Of a DNA stretch of 64,000 nucleotides, positions 63,011 through 64,000 are shown in pieces (within the stretch, counting starts at the first letter, position 1; each line of letters begins with the position of its first letter). The stretch lies in NCBI GenBank assembly GCA_964035575.1, contig OZ037862.1:1116001-1180000 (forward strand). Direction: 5' to 3'. The DNA comes from Rhynchopus sp. YZ270_cl-10 (Eukaryota; Euglenozoa; Diplonemea; Diplonemida; Diplonemidae). Under the pieces are notes generated by a model, which was not told where the DNA came from, made no database searches, and worked only from the letters and a program-made list of their open reading frames with translations. A program made the position numbers and the translations under genes.

Positions 63011-64000
63011 TATTTGTCACATCCTGAAGTCAGATTCTATTTGTACCTCTGTGCATGCCCCACTACTGACACCTTGGTGTCAATAGAGGGATACATGCCA
63101 CACCTCGAACAGTTGCTAACCTTTGGCTCGTCTTTGAAGGATACTTCAAGGGGATGTGCGTTGTGTGTGGCACACTTCACTTCTTTTTTCTTCTTCTTTT
63201 GCAAGGAATTCTGACTATTTTTTTTTTTTTGTGCTAAAACACCTTCTTATTTTGTCTTTGAGGCGATTTTGACGAAAATTATAAAAACCATTCTTCGTTA
63301 TCGGGGATGAGATACCCTTGACCCTCATGGACACTTTTCCTTTATTTAGGTGACAAAGCACGAAAGGCGTTGGGGTCCTCTTTGCCAACGTTTTTTTATT
63401 TTTCTTTTTTGGGGTGTCTGTGCAGTGCATCCATATTTCGAGTTTTTTTTTTTTCCTCTTTTCTTCTTATTCTGTATCTGTTGTTCTCTATTGTCTACTA
63501 CGCTATTATTTTCTGGTAGCGCCATTAAGTTTTACATCATTGTACCTCAGTGTATAGCTTGCGTTGTGTTCGTGAGAAGCAGAGCCATGCGCAAGTTTTA
63601 TTTTGCTTGTGCCTGCGTCCGCCGATGAACGGTGAGGCGTTTGCACTGTCAGCTTCTCTTTTCTATTATGGTATTCCCTTCGCGCGATCAGTATCTTGTT
63701 GTTTTTGTCATCATTCTCTTTGTAATGTTTCGTTTCTTCGGTTTTTTTTTTTATCCGTTCATTTCTTCATCTGGTTTCTATTTTGTATTGTGCAGGGGAG
63801 TTCACGGGGGTTGTTTTTCTTCTGTGTTTTTGTGCACGGCCATGCAAAATACAACGTTAAAGGTAACCTTTTGTACGTGTGGAGCAAAAATGGTCCTCTG
63901 GAAAAGTCGGAAGGCCTTCTCCAGGGTCGCACCTTTTTACCCGCATGGTTTTTTTTGCAGTAATGTCCCATACTTTCATCCGTACATCAAAATAGGTCTC
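63011..64000. other. Terminal spacer with R1 and R2 copies
   Basis: R1 unit 63350-63425 (GTGACAAAGCACGAAAGGCG ... GTGCAG, 76 bp) and R2 copy 63609-63660 (GTGCCTGCGTCCGCCGATGA, ACGGTGAGGCGTTTGCAC). A protein-like stretch (HAKYNVKGNLLYVWSKNGPL) lies at about 63838-63950 and could be an exon of a gene running past the window edge; unproven. Confidence 0.5.

Overview
The window is nuclear DNA of a unicellular eukaryote with spliceosomal introns. Genes are widely spaced and carry eukaryote-only functions: a UFM1 protease, an F-box/LRR protein, a chromodomain protein and a BLOC-2-type WD40 protein. Introns that can be placed are short (49-159 bp) and start GTATGY, GTAAC, GTATAA or GTGCAT. TAA, TGA and TAG all act as stops. 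Coding DNA is GC-richer, while spacers are AT-rich with long A and T runs. I cannot name the lineage; a free-living protist or alga fits best.

Layout. 1-1.8 kb: low-complexity repeat DNA. 1.8-12.6 kb: the densest gene block, all on + (F-box/LRR protein, UFSP2-like protease, chromodomain protein with a HEPN-like motif, tandem 5'-nucleotidase membrane protein). 12.6-19.8 kb: spacer with many short hairpin repeats and a 1.4-kb piggyBac-like element. 19.8-20.7 kb: ankyrin protein with a myristoylation-type N-terminus. 23.5-27.9 kb: four-exon HPS5/TECPR2-like protein. 28-32 kb: spacer with miniature transposons bounded by clear target-site duplications. 32.0-33.4 kb: three-exon aldose 1-epimerase. 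33.4-53 kb: a repeat island with inverted segment pairs, two large microsatellites, palindromic arrays, a second piggyBac-like copy, orphan ORFs, and one long three-exon gene (43.7-46.4 kb) for a P-loop NTPase like the RHS/Crinkler family. 53.1-57.1 kb: a 1330-residue type I membrane protein. 57.1-64 kb: spacer with a third piggyBac-like element, a hAT-like element with a perfect 8-bp duplication, and more hairpin repeats.

The named genes form no single pathway; they are ordinary protein turnover, membrane-traffic, sugar and nucleotide genes. The most unusual signal is in the spacers. Several families of 30-95 bp units repeat across the window. Three of them share a CACGAGAGG-type loop on different stems, and many copies are bounded by GT and a pyrimidine-tract-AG at intron-like spacing. 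They look like introner-type elements or structured RNA modules. Several independent miniature DNA transposons, some with a matching empty site or a nested insertion, show recent mobility.
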